A stretch of 64,000 nucleotides of DNA from Streptomyces rapamycinicus NRRL 5491. Lineage in GTDB: Bacteria > Actinomycetota > Actinomycetes > Streptomycetales > Streptomycetaceae. Of this stretch, positions 33,855 to 46,735 are shown in pieces (position 1 is the stretch's first letter; every line of letters starts with the position of its first letter). The notes beneath the pieces were generated by a model, which saw nothing but the letters and a program-made list of their open reading frames with translations, made no database searches and had not been told where the DNA came from. The stretch spans positions 4,216,001-4,280,000 of the forward strand of contig NZ_CP085193.1 in assembly GCF_024298965.1 (NCBI RefSeq). The letters are read 5' to 3'. Position numbers and translations under genes: made by a program.

Positions 33855-34610
33855 ATGCCTCATCTCGTCTCCGACACGGCCCTGATATTCGGCCGCTACG
33901 CCCGCCAGACGCTGCGCTCCAAACCCGCCCTGATCTTCGGGATGATCCAGCCGCTGCTCTTCCTCGTCTTCTTCGGCCCGCTGCTCACCGATCTGCCGCT
34001 CGGCGGCCGGGCCAGCTCCTGGCAGACCATCGTCCCCGGCATCCTCGTCCAACTCGGCCTGTTCAGCGCCTCGTTCACCGGGATCGGGCTGATCCTCGAG
34101 CGCCGTACGGGCGTCATCGAGCGGATGCGGGTGACCCCGGTCAGCCGGCTGGCGCTGCTGATGGGCCGGGTGCTCAAGGACGTCGTCCAGCTGCTGTGGC
34201 AGTCCCTGGCGCTGGTGTGCGTCGCCGTGGCGCTCGGGCTGCGCGCCCCGGTGCTGGGCGTGGCGATCGGCTTCGTCTTCGTCGGCGTGCTGACCATCTC
34301 GCTCGCCTCGCTCTCCTACGCGCTGGCGATGCGGGTGTCCTCGCCGCAGGGGTTCGCGCCGGTCATCAACTCCGTCACCATGCCCGCGATGCTGCTGTCC
34401 GGCATCCTGCTGCCGATGTCGCTCGGGCCCCGCTGGCTCGACATCGCCTCGCACTTCGTACCGTTCCGCTATCTCGTGGACGGGGTGCGGGCCGCCTTCG
34501 CCGGGGAGTACGGGGACGGGAAGATCGCGCTGGCCGCGCTGGTCGCCACCGCGCTCGCGGCCGTGGCCGTCACCCTGGGGGCACGGCTCTTCCAGCAGGC
34601 CGGGGCGTAA
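33855..34610 (+). CDS. DrrB-type ABC-2 permease
   Basis: This 251-residue protein has six predicted membrane helices and the ABC-2 pattern MRVTPVSRLALLMGRVLKD, and ends in a last helix (AALVATALAAVAVTLGARLF). It is partner of the preceding ATPase. The start ATG is at 33855. The substrate is unknown. Confidence 0.92.
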   Translation: MPHLVSDTALIFGRYARQTLRSKPALIFGMIQPLLFLVFFGPLLTDLPLGGRASSWQTIVPGILVQLGLFSASFTGIGLILERRTGVIERMRVTPVSRLALLMGRVLKDVVQLLWQSLALVCVAVALGLRAPVLGVAIGFVFVGVLTISLASLSYALAMRVSSPQGFAPVINSVTMPAMLLSGILLPMSLGPRWLDIASHFVPFRYLVDGVRAAFAGEYGDGKIALAALVATALAAVAVTLGARLFQQAGA

Positions 34611-34633
34611 CGCCGCCGCGTAGGCTCGGAGCC

Positions 34634-35206
34634 ATGGTCAATCTCACCCGCATCTATACGCGCACCGGCGACACGGGCTCCACCGCCCTCGGCGACATGA
34701 GCCGCACCGCCAAGACCGATTCGCGGATCGGCGCGTACGCCGACGCCAACGAGGCGAACGCCGCGATCGGGGTGGCCATCGCACTGGGCCAACTGCCCGC
34801 CGAGGTCGTCAAGGTGCTGGTCCGCGTCCAGAACGACCTGTTCGACGTCGGCGCGGACCTGTGCACACCGGTGGTGGAGGACCCCGCCCATCCGCCGCTG
34901 CGCGTGGAACAGAGCTATGTCGACAAGCTGGAGGCGGACTGCGACCGCTTCCTGGAGGGGCTGGAGAAGCTGCGCAGCTTCATCCTCCCGGGCGGCACCC
35001 CGGGCGCGGCGCTGCTGCACCAGGCGTGCACGGTGGTACGCCGCGCCGAGCGCTCCACCTGGGCGGCGCTCACCGAGCACGGGGACTCGATGAACGCGCT
35101 CACCGCCACCTATCTCAACCGGCTCTCGGATCTGCTGTTCATCCTGGCCCGCTCGGCCAACAAGGAGGTCGGCGACGTCCTGTGGGTCCCGGGCGAGAAC
35201 CGCTGA
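34634..35206 (+). CDS. PduO-type ATP:cob(I)alamin adenosyltransferase
   Basis: This 190-residue trimeric adenosyltransferase has the ATP-binding start VNLTRIYTRTGDTGSTALGD (residues 2-21), RIGAYADANEANAAIG, and the late cobalamin-facing motif RRAERSTWAA followed by NRLSDLLFILAR. It makes adenosylcobalamin, the cofactor of IcmA and methylmalonyl-CoA mutase. TAGGCT (34621-34626) lies 7 nt before the ATG and there is no Shine-Dalgarno sequence, so the mRNA is probably leaderless. Confidence 0.95.
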   Translation: MVNLTRIYTRTGDTGSTALGDMSRTAKTDSRIGAYADANEANAAIGVAIALGQLPAEVVKVLVRVQNDLFDVGADLCTPVVEDPAHPPLRVEQSYVDKLEADCDRFLEGLEKLRSFILPGGTPGAALLHQACTVVRRAERSTWAALTEHGDSMNALTATYLNRLSDLLFILARSANKEVGDVLWVPGENR

Positions 35207-35280
35207 AAAACCACGGGCCCCGCCGGCCCGGCCGCGCGGATCGCGCGTCGCCGGCGCCGACGGGGCGGGGCGGGGCCCGG

Positions 35281-35319
35281 CGTCGTCTGCCCGTTACGGG
35301 GGTTAGCGGGCAGACGACG
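35281..35319. terminator. Bidirectional terminator, overlaps 3' end of the minus gene
   Basis: CGTCGTCTGCCCG (35281-35293) pairs exactly with CGGGCAGACGACG (35307-35319) around 13 nt. It lies between two convergent genes, and one arm encodes the last residues of the minus-strand membrane protein. Confidence 0.75.
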
Positions 35320-35854
35320 CGGAGCGCTCCCGCTTCGGAAAGAGCGTGTAGCTGAGCGCGATGGCCACGTTGACGCCGATCAGGAACAGCATCTTCTGCT
35401 GCCAGTCGCGCAGCGAGCCGATCTCACCGTCGTCGCCGACGTACCAGATCGCGCCCTGGAGCAGTGCGATGGCGATGACCGCGGCCAGTACCCAGCGACC
35501 CGCGGTCTTCCACTCGTGCAGCGTCTTCCCCGCGCCGTACTTCGCGGGCTTGACCGGCGGCGGCCCGCCGAAGAAGCGATGGGCCACGCGGGCGTCGACC
35601 CATTTGATCGTCGAATGGCCGAGCGCGGCCGAATAGCCGATGTAGACCGCGGCGAGGCCGTGCTTCCAGTCCGGTTCGGCCCCGTTCCTCAAGTCGATCA
35701 CGGTCGTCACGAACAGCACCAGCTCCAGCAGCGGTTCGCACAGCAGCACCACGGTGCTCGCCTTCGGCATCTTCGCCACATAGCGCAGCAGCAGGCCGAG
35801 GGCCAACAGCACCCAGAAGCCGACCTCACAAGCGATGATCAGCGCGACAACCAC
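35303..35854 (-). CDS. Uncharacterised integral membrane protein
   Basis: This 183-residue protein has about four hydrophobic spans: residues 2-22 (ALIIACEVGFWVLLALGLLL), 31-50, a short one near 72-88, and two at the C-terminus (WVLAAVIAIALLQ and LIGVNVAIALSYTLF). GTG 35854 is preferred because GAGAGGAAA lies 5 nt upstream and the first span follows at once. There is no catalytic motif. The protein is known only as a conserved Streptomyces membrane family. It is divergent from a two-component system. Confidence 0.75.
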   Translation of the reverse strand: MVVALIIACEVGFWVLLALGLLLRYVAKMPKASTVVLLCEPLLELVLFVTTVIDLRNGAEPDWKHGLAAVYIGYSAALGHSTIKWVDARVAHRFFGGPPPVKPAKYGAGKTLHEWKTAGRWVLAAVIAIALLQGAIWYVGDDGEIGSLRDWQQKMLFLIGVNVAIALSYTLFPKRERSASSAR

Positions 35855-36017
35855 GATGTTTCCTCTCTCGCTCTGCCCTTGGTCCCAACCCTCCCCCGGT
35901 GCCCGGGGCACGCGCGTCGTCGGCGGCGATGAAACCCGACTGCATCCTTCGATGTACGCCGCCGGGCGGCGGGCCCGGCCCCAAGGGGGAGGTCCGCCCG
36001 GCGCGCCACATGGTGTG

Positions 36018-37256
36018 ATGGGTGCCATGCCGTCCCGCCCCCACCTCCCACGCCCGCACCAGCATGACGTCGTGATCGGTCTCGGCGGACTGTTCGGCGG
36101 GGCCCTGATGTGGGCGCTGGGGCTGCAGAACAATCCGTCGTTCTTTCATACGCCCCGGTGGCTGGGGCTGATCGCGCTGCTCGTGGTCTCGGCGACCGAA
36201 CTGGTGCGGCGCTCCAGGCCCCTCATCGGCCTGGGCGTGGGGACCGTCGCACTCGCCGTCGACATCCTCAGCGGCGGGCTGGCCGCGACGATGCTGATGT
36301 ACACCGATCTGGTCTACGCGGCCGTCGTGTATTCCGGCGCCACCGCCGCCCAGCGCGTCCCCCGGATCTGCTGGCTCCTCACGGGGCTGGTGACCGTGGT
36401 GCCGCTGGCCGTCTACAACGACCCCCTGGCGCTGCTGGCCGGAGCGTTCGTCGGACTCCTCGTCGTCACCCCGGCGTGGACCGGGACGGTGGTCCGCAAC
36501 CACCGCGAAGAGGCCCAGGCCGCCCGTCTGGAGACCGAACGCGTCGCGCTGCTGGCCGAGTTGGACCGGCGGGAGGCGGTGGCCTCCGAGCGCTCCCGGA
36601 TGGCGCGCGAGCTCCACGACATGGTGGCCAACCACCTCTCGGCCATCGCCATCCACTCCAGCGCCGCCCTGTCCCTGAAGGACCCCGCCGCGACCGACGA
36701 GGCGCTCGGCGTCATCCGGGAGAACAGCGTGCGCGGCCTGGCCGAGATGCGCCGGCTGATCGGGCTGCTGCGGGACCCCGGGGAGACCTCGGAACCCGCC
36801 GCCACCTCTACCCTCGACGCGCTCGACACCCTGCTGGAACAGGCCCGCGCCAACGCCCGCCCCGGCGGCCAGGACATCGTCCTGTGCGACGAGCGGCCGG
36901 ACGGCGCCGCCCCGCTGCCCGCCCCGGTCGAGCTCGCCGCGTACCGCATCGTCCAGGAGTCGCTCACCAACGCCCTCAAGCACGCCGCGCCCGGCCGGGT
37001 GGACGTCACGCTGGCGCACCGCGCGGACGGCCCGCTCGAGGTGAGCGTCATCAGCCCGTACGGCGACCGCGACGGCCCCCGGGCGCCCGGCTCCGGCACC
37101 GGGCTGATCGGGATGCGCGAGCGCGTGTCCCTGCTCGGCGGCACCCTCGACGCCGGGCCGGTCCCCGGGCCCGGGGGCACGGTGTGGCAGGTGCGGGCCG
37201 CGCTGCCGCTGGGCGACGAGAGCGCTCAGAGCCTGAGCGCCCAGCGTGTGCCATGA
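36018..37256 (+). CDS. NarL-type sensor histidine kinase
   Basis: This 412-residue protein has four to six membrane helices in residues 18-152, a dimerisation domain with phospho-acceptor His200 (MARELHDMVANHLSAIAIH), and a HATPase domain with VQESLTNALKHA and GTGLIGMRERVSLLGG. ATG 36018 is used; ATG 36027 is equally possible. The 3' end overlaps the response regulator (ATGA at 37253-37256). Confidence 0.9.
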   Translation: MGAMPSRPHLPRPHQHDVVIGLGGLFGGALMWALGLQNNPSFFHTPRWLGLIALLVVSATELVRRSRPLIGLGVGTVALAVDILSGGLAATMLMYTDLVYAAVVYSGATAAQRVPRICWLLTGLVTVVPLAVYNDPLALLAGAFVGLLVVTPAWTGTVVRNHREEAQAARLETERVALLAELDRREAVASERSRMARELHDMVANHLSAIAIHSSAALSLKDPAATDEALGVIRENSVRGLAEMRRLIGLLRDPGETSEPAATSTLDALDTLLEQARANARPGGQDIVLCDERPDGAAPLPAPVELAAYRIVQESLTNALKHAAPGRVDVTLAHRADGPLEVSVISPYGDRDGPRAPGSGTGLIGMRERVSLLGGTLDAGPVPGPGGTVWQVRAALPLGDESAQSLSAQRVP

Positions 37257-37969
37257 CCCTTCGACGACCAGGAGCCGCCGTGACCCCGTCCGCCCCGCCC
37301 GCCCGTTCCGCGTCCGAGCCGATCCGGGTACTGGTCGCCGAGGACCAGGGCTCGGTCCGCTCCGGGCTGGTGCTGATCCTGCGGTCCGCCCCCGATGTCG
37401 AGGTGGTCGGCGAGGCGGTGGACGGCCTCCAGGCGGTGGAGATGGCCCGGGCGCTGCGCCCCGATGTGGTGCTCATGGATGTCCAGATGCCCCGGCTGGA
37501 CGGGGTGTCCGCCACCCGCCAGGTGGTCGCCGAGCAGCTGGCGGACGTGCTGGTGCTGACCACCTTCGACCTGGACGAGTACGTCTTCGGGGCGCTGCGC
37601 GCGGGCGCCGCCGGATTCCTGCTCAAGGACAGCGAGGCGGCCGATCTGATCGAGGCGGTCCGTACCGTGGGGCGCGGCGAGGGCATGATCGCCACCGCGG
37701 TCACCCGCCGTCTGATCGCGGAGTTCGCCCGGCCCCAGGCCGTCCCCTCCCCCACCACGCCCAGCCCCGAGGTGCTCGCCACGCTCACCCCGCGGGAGCG
37801 GGAGGTGCTGGCCTGTCTGGGGCAGGGGCTGTCGAACGCGCAGATCGCGGGGCGGCTCACCATGGCGGAGGCGACGGTGAAGACGCATGTCAGCCGGCTG
37901 CTGAACAAGCTGGAGCTGCGCAGCCGGGTCCAGGCCGCGGTACTGGCCCAGGAACTGGGCGTGCGCTGA
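37253..37969 (+). CDS. NarL/FixJ-family response regulator
   Basis: This 238-residue protein has a receiver with Glu30/Asp31, phospho-acceptor Asp76, LKDSEAADL at the conserved Lys, and a LuxR HTH (TPREREVLACLGQGLSNAQI, about 185-204). ATG 37253 overlaps the kinase stop, but GTG 37280 has AGGAG 5 nt upstream and is a good alternative start. It is partner of the kinase before it. The regulon is unknown. Confidence 0.92.
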   Translation: MTLRRPGAAVTPSAPPARSASEPIRVLVAEDQGSVRSGLVLILRSAPDVEVVGEAVDGLQAVEMARALRPDVVLMDVQMPRLDGVSATRQVVAEQLADVLVLTTFDLDEYVFGALRAGAAGFLLKDSEAADLIEAVRTVGRGEGMIATAVTRRLIAEFARPQAVPSPTTPSPEVLATLTPREREVLACLGQGLSNAQIAGRLTMAEATVKTHVSRLLNKLELRSRVQAAVLAQELGVR

Positions 37970-38081
37970 GCGCTCCGCTGGAAGTGTCGCGACGGGTCGT
38001 CGGCCGACTGCGGCGCCGTCGTGGCTGGTCGCGCCCGCGCGGCGGAGCCGCACATCGACACAGCCCCGCGCCCCTTCTGCT

Positions 38082-38537
38082 TCAGGCCACGTTGACCCGC
38101 TGGCCGGGAGGAGCGGCCTCCAGCCAGGCCAGAAAGCCGGTCAGGGCGTCATCGCTCATGGCCAGTTCCAGCCGGGTGCCACCGTGCCGGCAGGCGAGCA
38201 CCACCGCGTCGGAGAGCAGCGCCAGCTCCTCCTCGCCCTTGGGGGTGCGCCGCTCCAGCACCTCGATCGAGGCGCGCTCCAGGGTCCGCCGGGGCCGCGG
38301 CGCGTAGGAGAAGACCCGGAACCACTCGACGCGGTCACCGTTGTAGCGGGCGACGCCGTACACCCAGCCCTTGCCGCTGGGCTCGGATTCGCTGGGCGGT
38401 GGATCCCAGCGCAGCGAACAGTCGAAGGTTCCGCCGGACCGCTGGATCAGCCGCCGCCGGAGACCGAAGACGAAGAGTCCCACCACCACCAGCGCGACGA
38501 CCACGCCGCCCACAAGCAGAGCGAGGACCATCTTCAC
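38082..38537 (-). CDS. DUF2550 family protein
   Basis: This 151-residue protein has an N-terminal membrane anchor (residues 4-26), then a basic turn RRRLIQRSGGTFDCSLRW and a predicted beta-rich PH-like domain. DUF2550 proteins are found just after atpC in actinobacteria, as here (114 bp away on the same strand). The function is unknown; the position suggests an ATP synthase or membrane-related role. Confidence 0.9.
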   Translation of the reverse strand: MKMVLALLVGGVVVALVVVGLFVFGLRRRLIQRSGGTFDCSLRWDPPPSESEPSGKGWVYGVARYNGDRVEWFRVFSYAPRPRRTLERASIEVLERRTPKGEEELALLSDAVVLACRHGGTRLELAMSDDALTGFLAWLEAAPPGQRVNVA

Positions 38538-38577
38538 CGACCTCCTCGCGTCATCCGGAAAAACCGCACCTGCATCG

Positions 38578-38628
38578 CCTCAGCCGCGGACCGCTGAAGG
38601 GGAGCTCCAGCGAGGTCCGCGGCTGAGG
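38578..38628. terminator. atp operon terminator
   Basis: CCTCAGCCGCGGACC (38578-38592) pairs exactly with GGTCCGCGGCTGAGG (38614-38628), and GCTG/CAGC extend the stem across a small bulge. It lies between atpC and the DUF2550 gene, 24 nt after the atpC stop. Confidence 0.8.
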
Positions 38629-38651
38629 TTTTCCGACCGTACGTGACAGGC

Positions 38652-39029
38652 TCAGTGCGCTCCCGCCACCGCGCGCAGCCGGACGTCGGCGCGCCGCTCG
38701 GCGGCGGCGTCCGCCTCCGACTTGGCACGCTCCAGCGCCCGCTCCGCGCGCTTCACATCGATTTCGTCGGACAGCTCAGCGACCTCGGCCAGCAGTGAGA
38801 GCTTGTCGTCCGAGAACGAGATGAACCCACCGTGCACCGCGGCCACGACCGTCCCGCCGTCGACCGAACGGATGGTCACCGGGCCGGACTCCAGCACACC
38901 GAGCAGCGGCTGGTGGCCGGGCATGACGCCGATGTCACCCGATGTGGTGCGCGCGATGACCAAGGTGGCCGTGCCGGACCAGACACTACGGTCCGCCGCG
39001 ACCATCTCGACCTGCAGCTCAGCAGCCAA
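38652..39029 (-). CDS. atpC: ATP synthase subunit epsilon
   Basis: This 125-residue protein has an N-terminal beta-barrel (AELQVEMVAADRSVWSG, GVMPGHQPLLGVLESG) and a C-terminal two-helix arm that can inhibit ATPase activity. It is the last gene of the atp operon. A terminator follows. Confidence 0.96.
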   Translation of the reverse strand: MAAELQVEMVAADRSVWSGTATLVIARTTSGDIGVMPGHQPLLGVLESGPVTIRSVDGGTVVAAVHGGFISFSDDKLSLLAEVAELSDEIDVKRAERALERAKSEADAAAERRADVRLRAVAGAH

Positions 39030-39140
39030 CGTGGCTCCTCGGGTCTCTCCCTGCCGGGTCGGGCAGGGCTTTCGTCAAAGAATAACGGGCGTACGGAGAG
39101 GGGCGGGACCGGGCCCACCCCTCTCGCGGAGCTACCGGGC

Positions 39141-41505
<2,365 letters not shown>

Positions 41506-41507
41506 AC

Positions 41508-43079
41508 TCAGCCCTCGCCCAGCAGCTTGCCGTCCGAGGTCTCGAACTGCTTCTTGAAGCTGTCGACGGCCTCGCCCAGCGCCGCGATCGTGTCGTCGGA
41601 CATCTTGCCGCCCTCGACGATGCTGGTCAGCAGCCCCTTGTGCTCACGGTGCAGGTAGTCCAGCAGCTCACGCTCGAAGCGGCGGACGTCCGCTACGGGC
41701 ACGTCGTCCATCTTGCCGTTGGTGCCGGACCAGATGGAGACGATCTCGTCCTCGGTGGAGTACGGGGCGTACTGGCCCTGCTTCAGCAGCTCGACCATGC
41801 GCGCACCGCGCTCCAGCGACGCCTTCGAGGCCGCGTCCAGGTCCGAGCCGAAGGCGGCGAACGCCTCCAGCTCACGGTACTGGGCGAGGTCCACCCGGAG
41901 GCGGCCGGAGACCTGGCGCATCGCCCTGTGCTGCGCGGAACCACCGACTCGGGAGACCGAGATACCGACGTTGAGGGCCGGCCGCTGGTTGGCGTTGAAC
42001 AGGTCCGACTCCAGGAAGCACTGGCCGTCGGTGATGGAGATGACGTTGGTCGGGATGAACGCCGACACGTCGTTCGCCTTGGTCTCGACGATCGGCAGAC
42101 CGGTCATCGAACCGGAGCCCATGTCGTCGGAGAGCTTGGCGCAGCGCTCCAGCAGCCGGGAGTGCAGGTAGAAGACGTCGCCCGGGTAGGCCTCACGGCC
42201 CGGCGGGCGGCGCAGCAGCAGGGACACCGCACGGTAGGCGTCGGCCTGCTTGGACAGGTCGTCGAAGACGATCAGAACGTGCTTGCCCTGGTACATCCAG
42301 TGCTGGCCGATGGCCGAGCCGGTGTAGGGGGCCAGGTACTTGAAGCCCGCCGGGTCGGACGCCGGGGCGGCGACGATCGTCGTGTACTCCAGGGCGCCGG
42401 CCTCCTCCAGCGCGCCGCGCACGGACGCGATGGTGGAGCCCTTCTGGCCGATGGCGACGTAGATGCAGCGGACCTGCTTCTTCGGGTCGCCGGAGCGCCA
42501 GTTGTCACGCTGGTTGATGATCGTGTCGACGCACAGCGCGGTCTTGCCGGTCTGCCGGTCGCCGATGATCAGCTGACGCTGGCCACGGCCGATCGGGGTC
42601 ATCGCGTCGACGGCCTTGTAGCCGGTCTCCATCGGCTCGTGCACCGACTTGCGGTCCATGACCGTGGGGGCCTGCAGTTCGAGGGCGCGGCGGCCCTCGG
42701 TCTCGATCTCGCCGAGGCCGTCGATCGGGGCACCCAGCGGGTCGACCACGCGGCCGAGGTAGCCCTCGCCGACGGCGACCGAGAGGACCTCGCCGGTGCG
42801 GTGCACCTGCTGACCCTCCTCGATGCCGCTGAACTCACCGAGGACGACCGCACCGATCTCGCGCTCCTCGAGGTTGAGGGCGAGGCCGAGGGTGCCGTCC
42901 TCGAACTTCAGCAGTTCGTTCGCCATGGCCGAGGGAAGACCCTCGACCTTCGCGATGCCGTCGCCGGCAACGCTGACCGTCCCGACCTCCTCGCGCGAGG
43001 CCGCGTCCGGCTTGTACGCCTGGACAAAGTTCTCCAGTGCGTCCCGGATCTCCTCCGGCCGGATCGTGAGCTCCGCCAT
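41508..43079 (-). CDS. atpA: ATP synthase subunit alpha
   Basis: This 523-residue protein has P-loop GDRQTGKT (residues 173-180), [13 protein letters not shown], and the typical N-terminal helix [18 protein letters not shown] 43079 is used because it matches the family start; an upstream in-frame ATG would add 17 unrelated residues. Confidence 0.97.
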   Translation of the reverse strand: MAELTIRPEEIRDALENFVQAYKPDAASREEVGTVSVAGDGIAKVEGLPSAMANELLKFEDGTLGLALNLEEREIGAVVLGEFSGIEEGQQVHRTGEVLSVAVGEGYLGRVVDPLGAPIDGLGEIETEGRRALELQAPTVMDRKSVHEPMETGYKAVDAMTPIGRGQRQLIIGDRQTGKTALCVDTIINQRDNWRSGDPKKQVRCIYVAIGQKGSTIASVRGALEEAGALEYTTIVAAPASDPAGFKYLAPYTGSAIGQHWMYQGKHVLIVFDDLSKQADAYRAVSLLLRRPPGREAYPGDVFYLHSRLLERCAKLSDDMGSGSMTGLPIVETKANDVSAFIPTNVISITDGQCFLESDLFNANQRPALNVGISVSRVGGSAQHRAMRQVSGRLRVDLAQYRELEAFAAFGSDLDAASKASLERGARMVELLKQGQYAPYSTEDEIVSIWSGTNGKMDDVPVADVRRFERELLDYLHREHKGLLTSIVEGGKMSDDTIAALGEAVDSFKKQFETSDGKLLGEG

Positions 43080-43169
43080 CTGGGTTCCCTGCTCTCCTTG
43101 TTGGGCCCGAAGTGTTTGACTACGGCCCAACTCGGGCCGCTTACCATGCTTGTTGAGTTGGTGGCTGTG

Positions 43170-43985
43170 TCAGCCGGCCATCCGCCGGGTCGCCTCTTCG
43201 AGGCGGTCCGCGATGGTCCCGTTGATGACCTCGTCGCCGATGCGCACCGAGATCCCGCCGAGGACCTCGGGGTCCACATCGAGGTTCAGGTGCATCTTCC
43301 GTCCGTACAGCTTCCCCAGTGCGTCACCGAGCCGCTGCTTCTGCCGGTCGCTGAGCGGCACCGCGGAGGTGACGACCGCGACCGTACGGTCCCGGCGCGC
43401 CGCCGCCAGCTTGGACAGCTCGTCGAGACCCGCCTCCAGGCTACGACCCCGCGGATGGGTCACCATGCGGATCACCAGCCGCTCGGTCCGCTGGTCGGCG
43501 CGGCCGCCGAGCAGCTCGCCGACCAGCCCGGACTTGGCGGAGACGGTCGCTCGCCGGTCGGTGAGCGCACCGCGCAGCTCGGACGAGGAGGAGACGATCC
43601 GGCCGAACCGGAACAGCTCGTCCTCCACGTCGTCGAGGGCGCCGGCCCGCTCGGCCGCGACCAGGTCGGCGGCGCTGGCCAGCTCCTCGAGCGAGTCCAC
43701 CAGGTCGCGCGAGCGCGACCAGCGGGCCCGGACCAGGCCGGAGACCAGGTCGATGGTCTCGCCGCCGACCTGCCCGCCCAGCACCCGCGCGGCCAGCTCG
43801 GCCTTGGCCTCGCCGGGCTGCGCCGGGTCGGTGAGGACCCGGCGCAGCGAGACCTCGCGGTCGAGCAGCGCGGTGACGGCGGCCAGCTCATCGGCGAGCT
43901 TCGTCGCGTCGACGGCGGTGTTGTCCGTCAGTGCGTCGAAGCGCTCGCGCGCGGCTGCCAGTGCCTCCCGGCTCGCTCCGTTCAT
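43170..43985 (-). CDS. atpH: ATP synthase subunit delta
   Basis: This 271-residue protein is longer than the roughly 180-residue E. coli delta, as is usual in actinobacteria, because of an extra N-terminal region. The C-terminal OSCP-like motif GGISVRIGDEVINGTI (about 245-260) is clear. Its ATG overlaps the atpF stop (43982-43985). Confidence 0.95.
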   Translation of the reverse strand: MNGASREALAAARERFDALTDNTAVDATKLADELAAVTALLDREVSLRRVLTDPAQPGEAKAELAARVLGGQVGGETIDLVSGLVRARWSRSRDLVDSLEELASAADLVAAERAGALDDVEDELFRFGRIVSSSSELRGALTDRRATVSAKSGLVGELLGGRADQRTERLVIRMVTHPRGRSLEAGLDELSKLAAARRDRTVAVVTSAVPLSDRQKQRLGDALGKLYGRKMHLNLDVDPEVLGGISVRIGDEVINGTIADRLEEATRRMAG

Positions 43986-44545
43986 CGGCCGGCCTCGGCC
44001 TTCGAGCCATCGGTCGTCTTCGCCTCGAGCTCGTCGAGGAACCGGTCGATGGTGCGGCTCTGCCGGGCCACGTCCTCGAGCGACTCACCGACGATCCGGC
44101 CGGCCAGGTCGGTGGCGAGCCTGCCCACGTCCTGGCGCAGGGTCTGAGCGGCCTGCTTGCGATCGGCCTCGATCTGCGAGTGACCGGCGGCGATGATCTC
44201 CTCACGCTGCCGCTGGCCCTCCGCGCGCATCTCGGCGATGAGCGCGGCGCCCTGCTCCTGCGCCTCCTGGCGCAGTCGCGCGGCCTCGTGACGGGCGTCG
44301 GCGAGCTGGGCTCGGTAGTCCTCGAGGACCTGCTGGGCTTCGGCCTGAGTGGCCTCGGCCTTCTCCATGCCGCCCTCGATCGCCTCGCGGCGCTCCTCCA
44401 GAACCCGGTTGATGTTCGGGAGGAGCTTCTTGGCGAGGAAGATGAAGACGATGGCAAAGGCGATCAGGCCGATGACCAGCTCCGGGATCGGCGGGATGAG
44501 GGGGTTCTCACTCTCCTCAGCCGCCACCTGTACCAGGGCGTTCAC
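43982..44545 (-). CDS. atpF: ATP synthase subunit b
   Basis: This 187-residue protein has one membrane span (about residues 22-41, PELVIGLIAFAIVFIFLAKK), then a long amphipathic coiled coil rich in Glu, Arg, Ala and Gln (about 50-160). It is the peripheral stalk dimer. The 3' end overlaps atpH by 4 nt. Confidence 0.96.
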   Translation of the reverse strand: MNALVQVAAEESENPLIPPIPELVIGLIAFAIVFIFLAKKLLPNINRVLEERREAIEGGMEKAEATQAEAQQVLEDYRAQLADARHEAARLRQEAQEQGAALIAEMRAEGQRQREEIIAAGHSQIEADRKQAAQTLRQDVGRLATDLAGRIVGESLEDVARQSRTIDRFLDELEAKTTDGSKAEAGR

Positions 44546-44583
44546 ATCAGTGCCTTCCGTCTGTCGTGGTTAAAGCGGTCCGT

Positions 44584-45713
<1,130 letters not shown>

Positions 45714-45977
45714 CGCGAGCTCCTTCAGCGTGGCGCATGGGTACGGCAACCTCGTTGTGTCGGCGCGGCACGCGGCCACGGAACGGCACTGGACTGGTCT
45801 TACGAATGTGGGGGCGGCTGATCGGCGCGTGGCCGAGTGGTATGTCGGGCATCAGCTGCATGGGCCGCCGATTCCATCCCGTGGATTCCGGGGGTTCAGC
45901 TACCTGCGCCCGCTGTGCCTCAGATGGCACCGGACGATAGCAGGTGAGCGCACATGCTCTTATCCCGGCCCTACTTC

Positions 45978-46433
45978 TCACGGCGTGGACCCGGCGGGAG
46001 CGGACTTCTTCGCCCCCCCGGGCTTGCGTTCGTCCTCGGCTTCCGGCTCCACATAGAGGATCTTGGCCTTCATGTGTGCACGGGTCTGTGCGCCGACCCA
46101 CACCAGGGTCGCGGCGAGCAGTGCGAGGGCGAAAGCCTTGACGTTGAACAGCGTGGTGTCCTGGAACACCGCGAGCACGACCGCCACCAGCAGGAACTCG
46201 GTCATGAAGAGGACCATGCCCATGGCCTGGAAGAGATGGGGCAGGTGCTTCGCCGTGCGCTCCAGCACGATCAGCCCGGAAGCCATCACCACCACGGCGA
46301 CGAATGTGCCAAAGCCCGCGCCGATCGCTCCCTTGCCGCCTGCGAGCACAGAACCGACGGCGACGGCGACCACACCGGCGATGGCTGTGGGCACGGCGCA
46401 ACTCAGGAGCGTTCTGGCGTCGTTGGACTGCAT
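45978..46433 (-). CDS. atpI: ATP synthase protein I
   Basis: This 151-residue protein has four hydrophobic helices (residues about 10-31, 36-56, 68-92 and 98-116) and a basic/acidic C-tail. AtpI helps c-ring assembly or Mg handling. ATG 46433 is preferred (GGAGAAA upstream) over ATG 46511. It is the first gene of the operon, 264 bp from atpB; the promoter is probably in the A/T-rich stretch near 46545-46600. Confidence 0.88.
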   Translation of the reverse strand: MQSNDARTLLSCAVPTAIAGVVAVAVGSVLAGGKGAIGAGFGTFVAVVVMASGLIVLERTAKHLPHLFQAMGMVLFMTEFLLVAVVLAVFQDTTLFNVKAFALALLAATLVWVGAQTRAHMKAKILYVEPEAEDERKPGGAKKSAPAGSTP

Positions 46434-46735
46434 GAAGGGTTTCTCCGGCAAGTGTCGGAAGCAACGATTCGTCGTGGACGAGCGTATCCCCGGGGACAGA
46501 GAGGACCTCACGAGGAAGAGCCGTCGCCCTACGGCCCCTCGGGTCTAAGCACCGGGTTTAGTGAACGGTATCACAAACTATTTGATGAGGTCTTTACCCG
46601 CCGGGTGTGCTGCACGTCACACGGGAGAGTTATGCGGTGTGTACCGTGCTGACGCCGCCCTGTGATCTTCACCGCTCTCGCAGGACCCTTTGACCGGGGC
46701 GATGACTGGGGACATCGCGGCGATGACTGGGGAGA
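46434..46735. repeat. Gap with 21-nt tandem repeat and likely atp promoter
   Basis: This gene-free stretch holds an A/T-rich patch (about 46545-46600), the probable atp operon promoter, and a 21-nt repeat GGCGATGACTGGGGA(C/G)AT at 46698-46718 and 46719-46739. The second copy runs into the stop codon of the upstream transferase gene. I did not find a clean -10/-35 pair. Confidence 0.65.

Noticed and set aside
45830..45910. Possible tRNA-like sequence (GGCCGAGTGGTATG) upstream of atpB
   Set aside because: No paired acceptor stem, no anticodon arm and no T-loop GTTCRA could be found in place.
46434..46735. Possible small gene carrying SPVIAAM-like repeats
   Set aside because: The repeat is read only in a frame that overlaps the end of the transferase gene out of phase, and no start signal exists.
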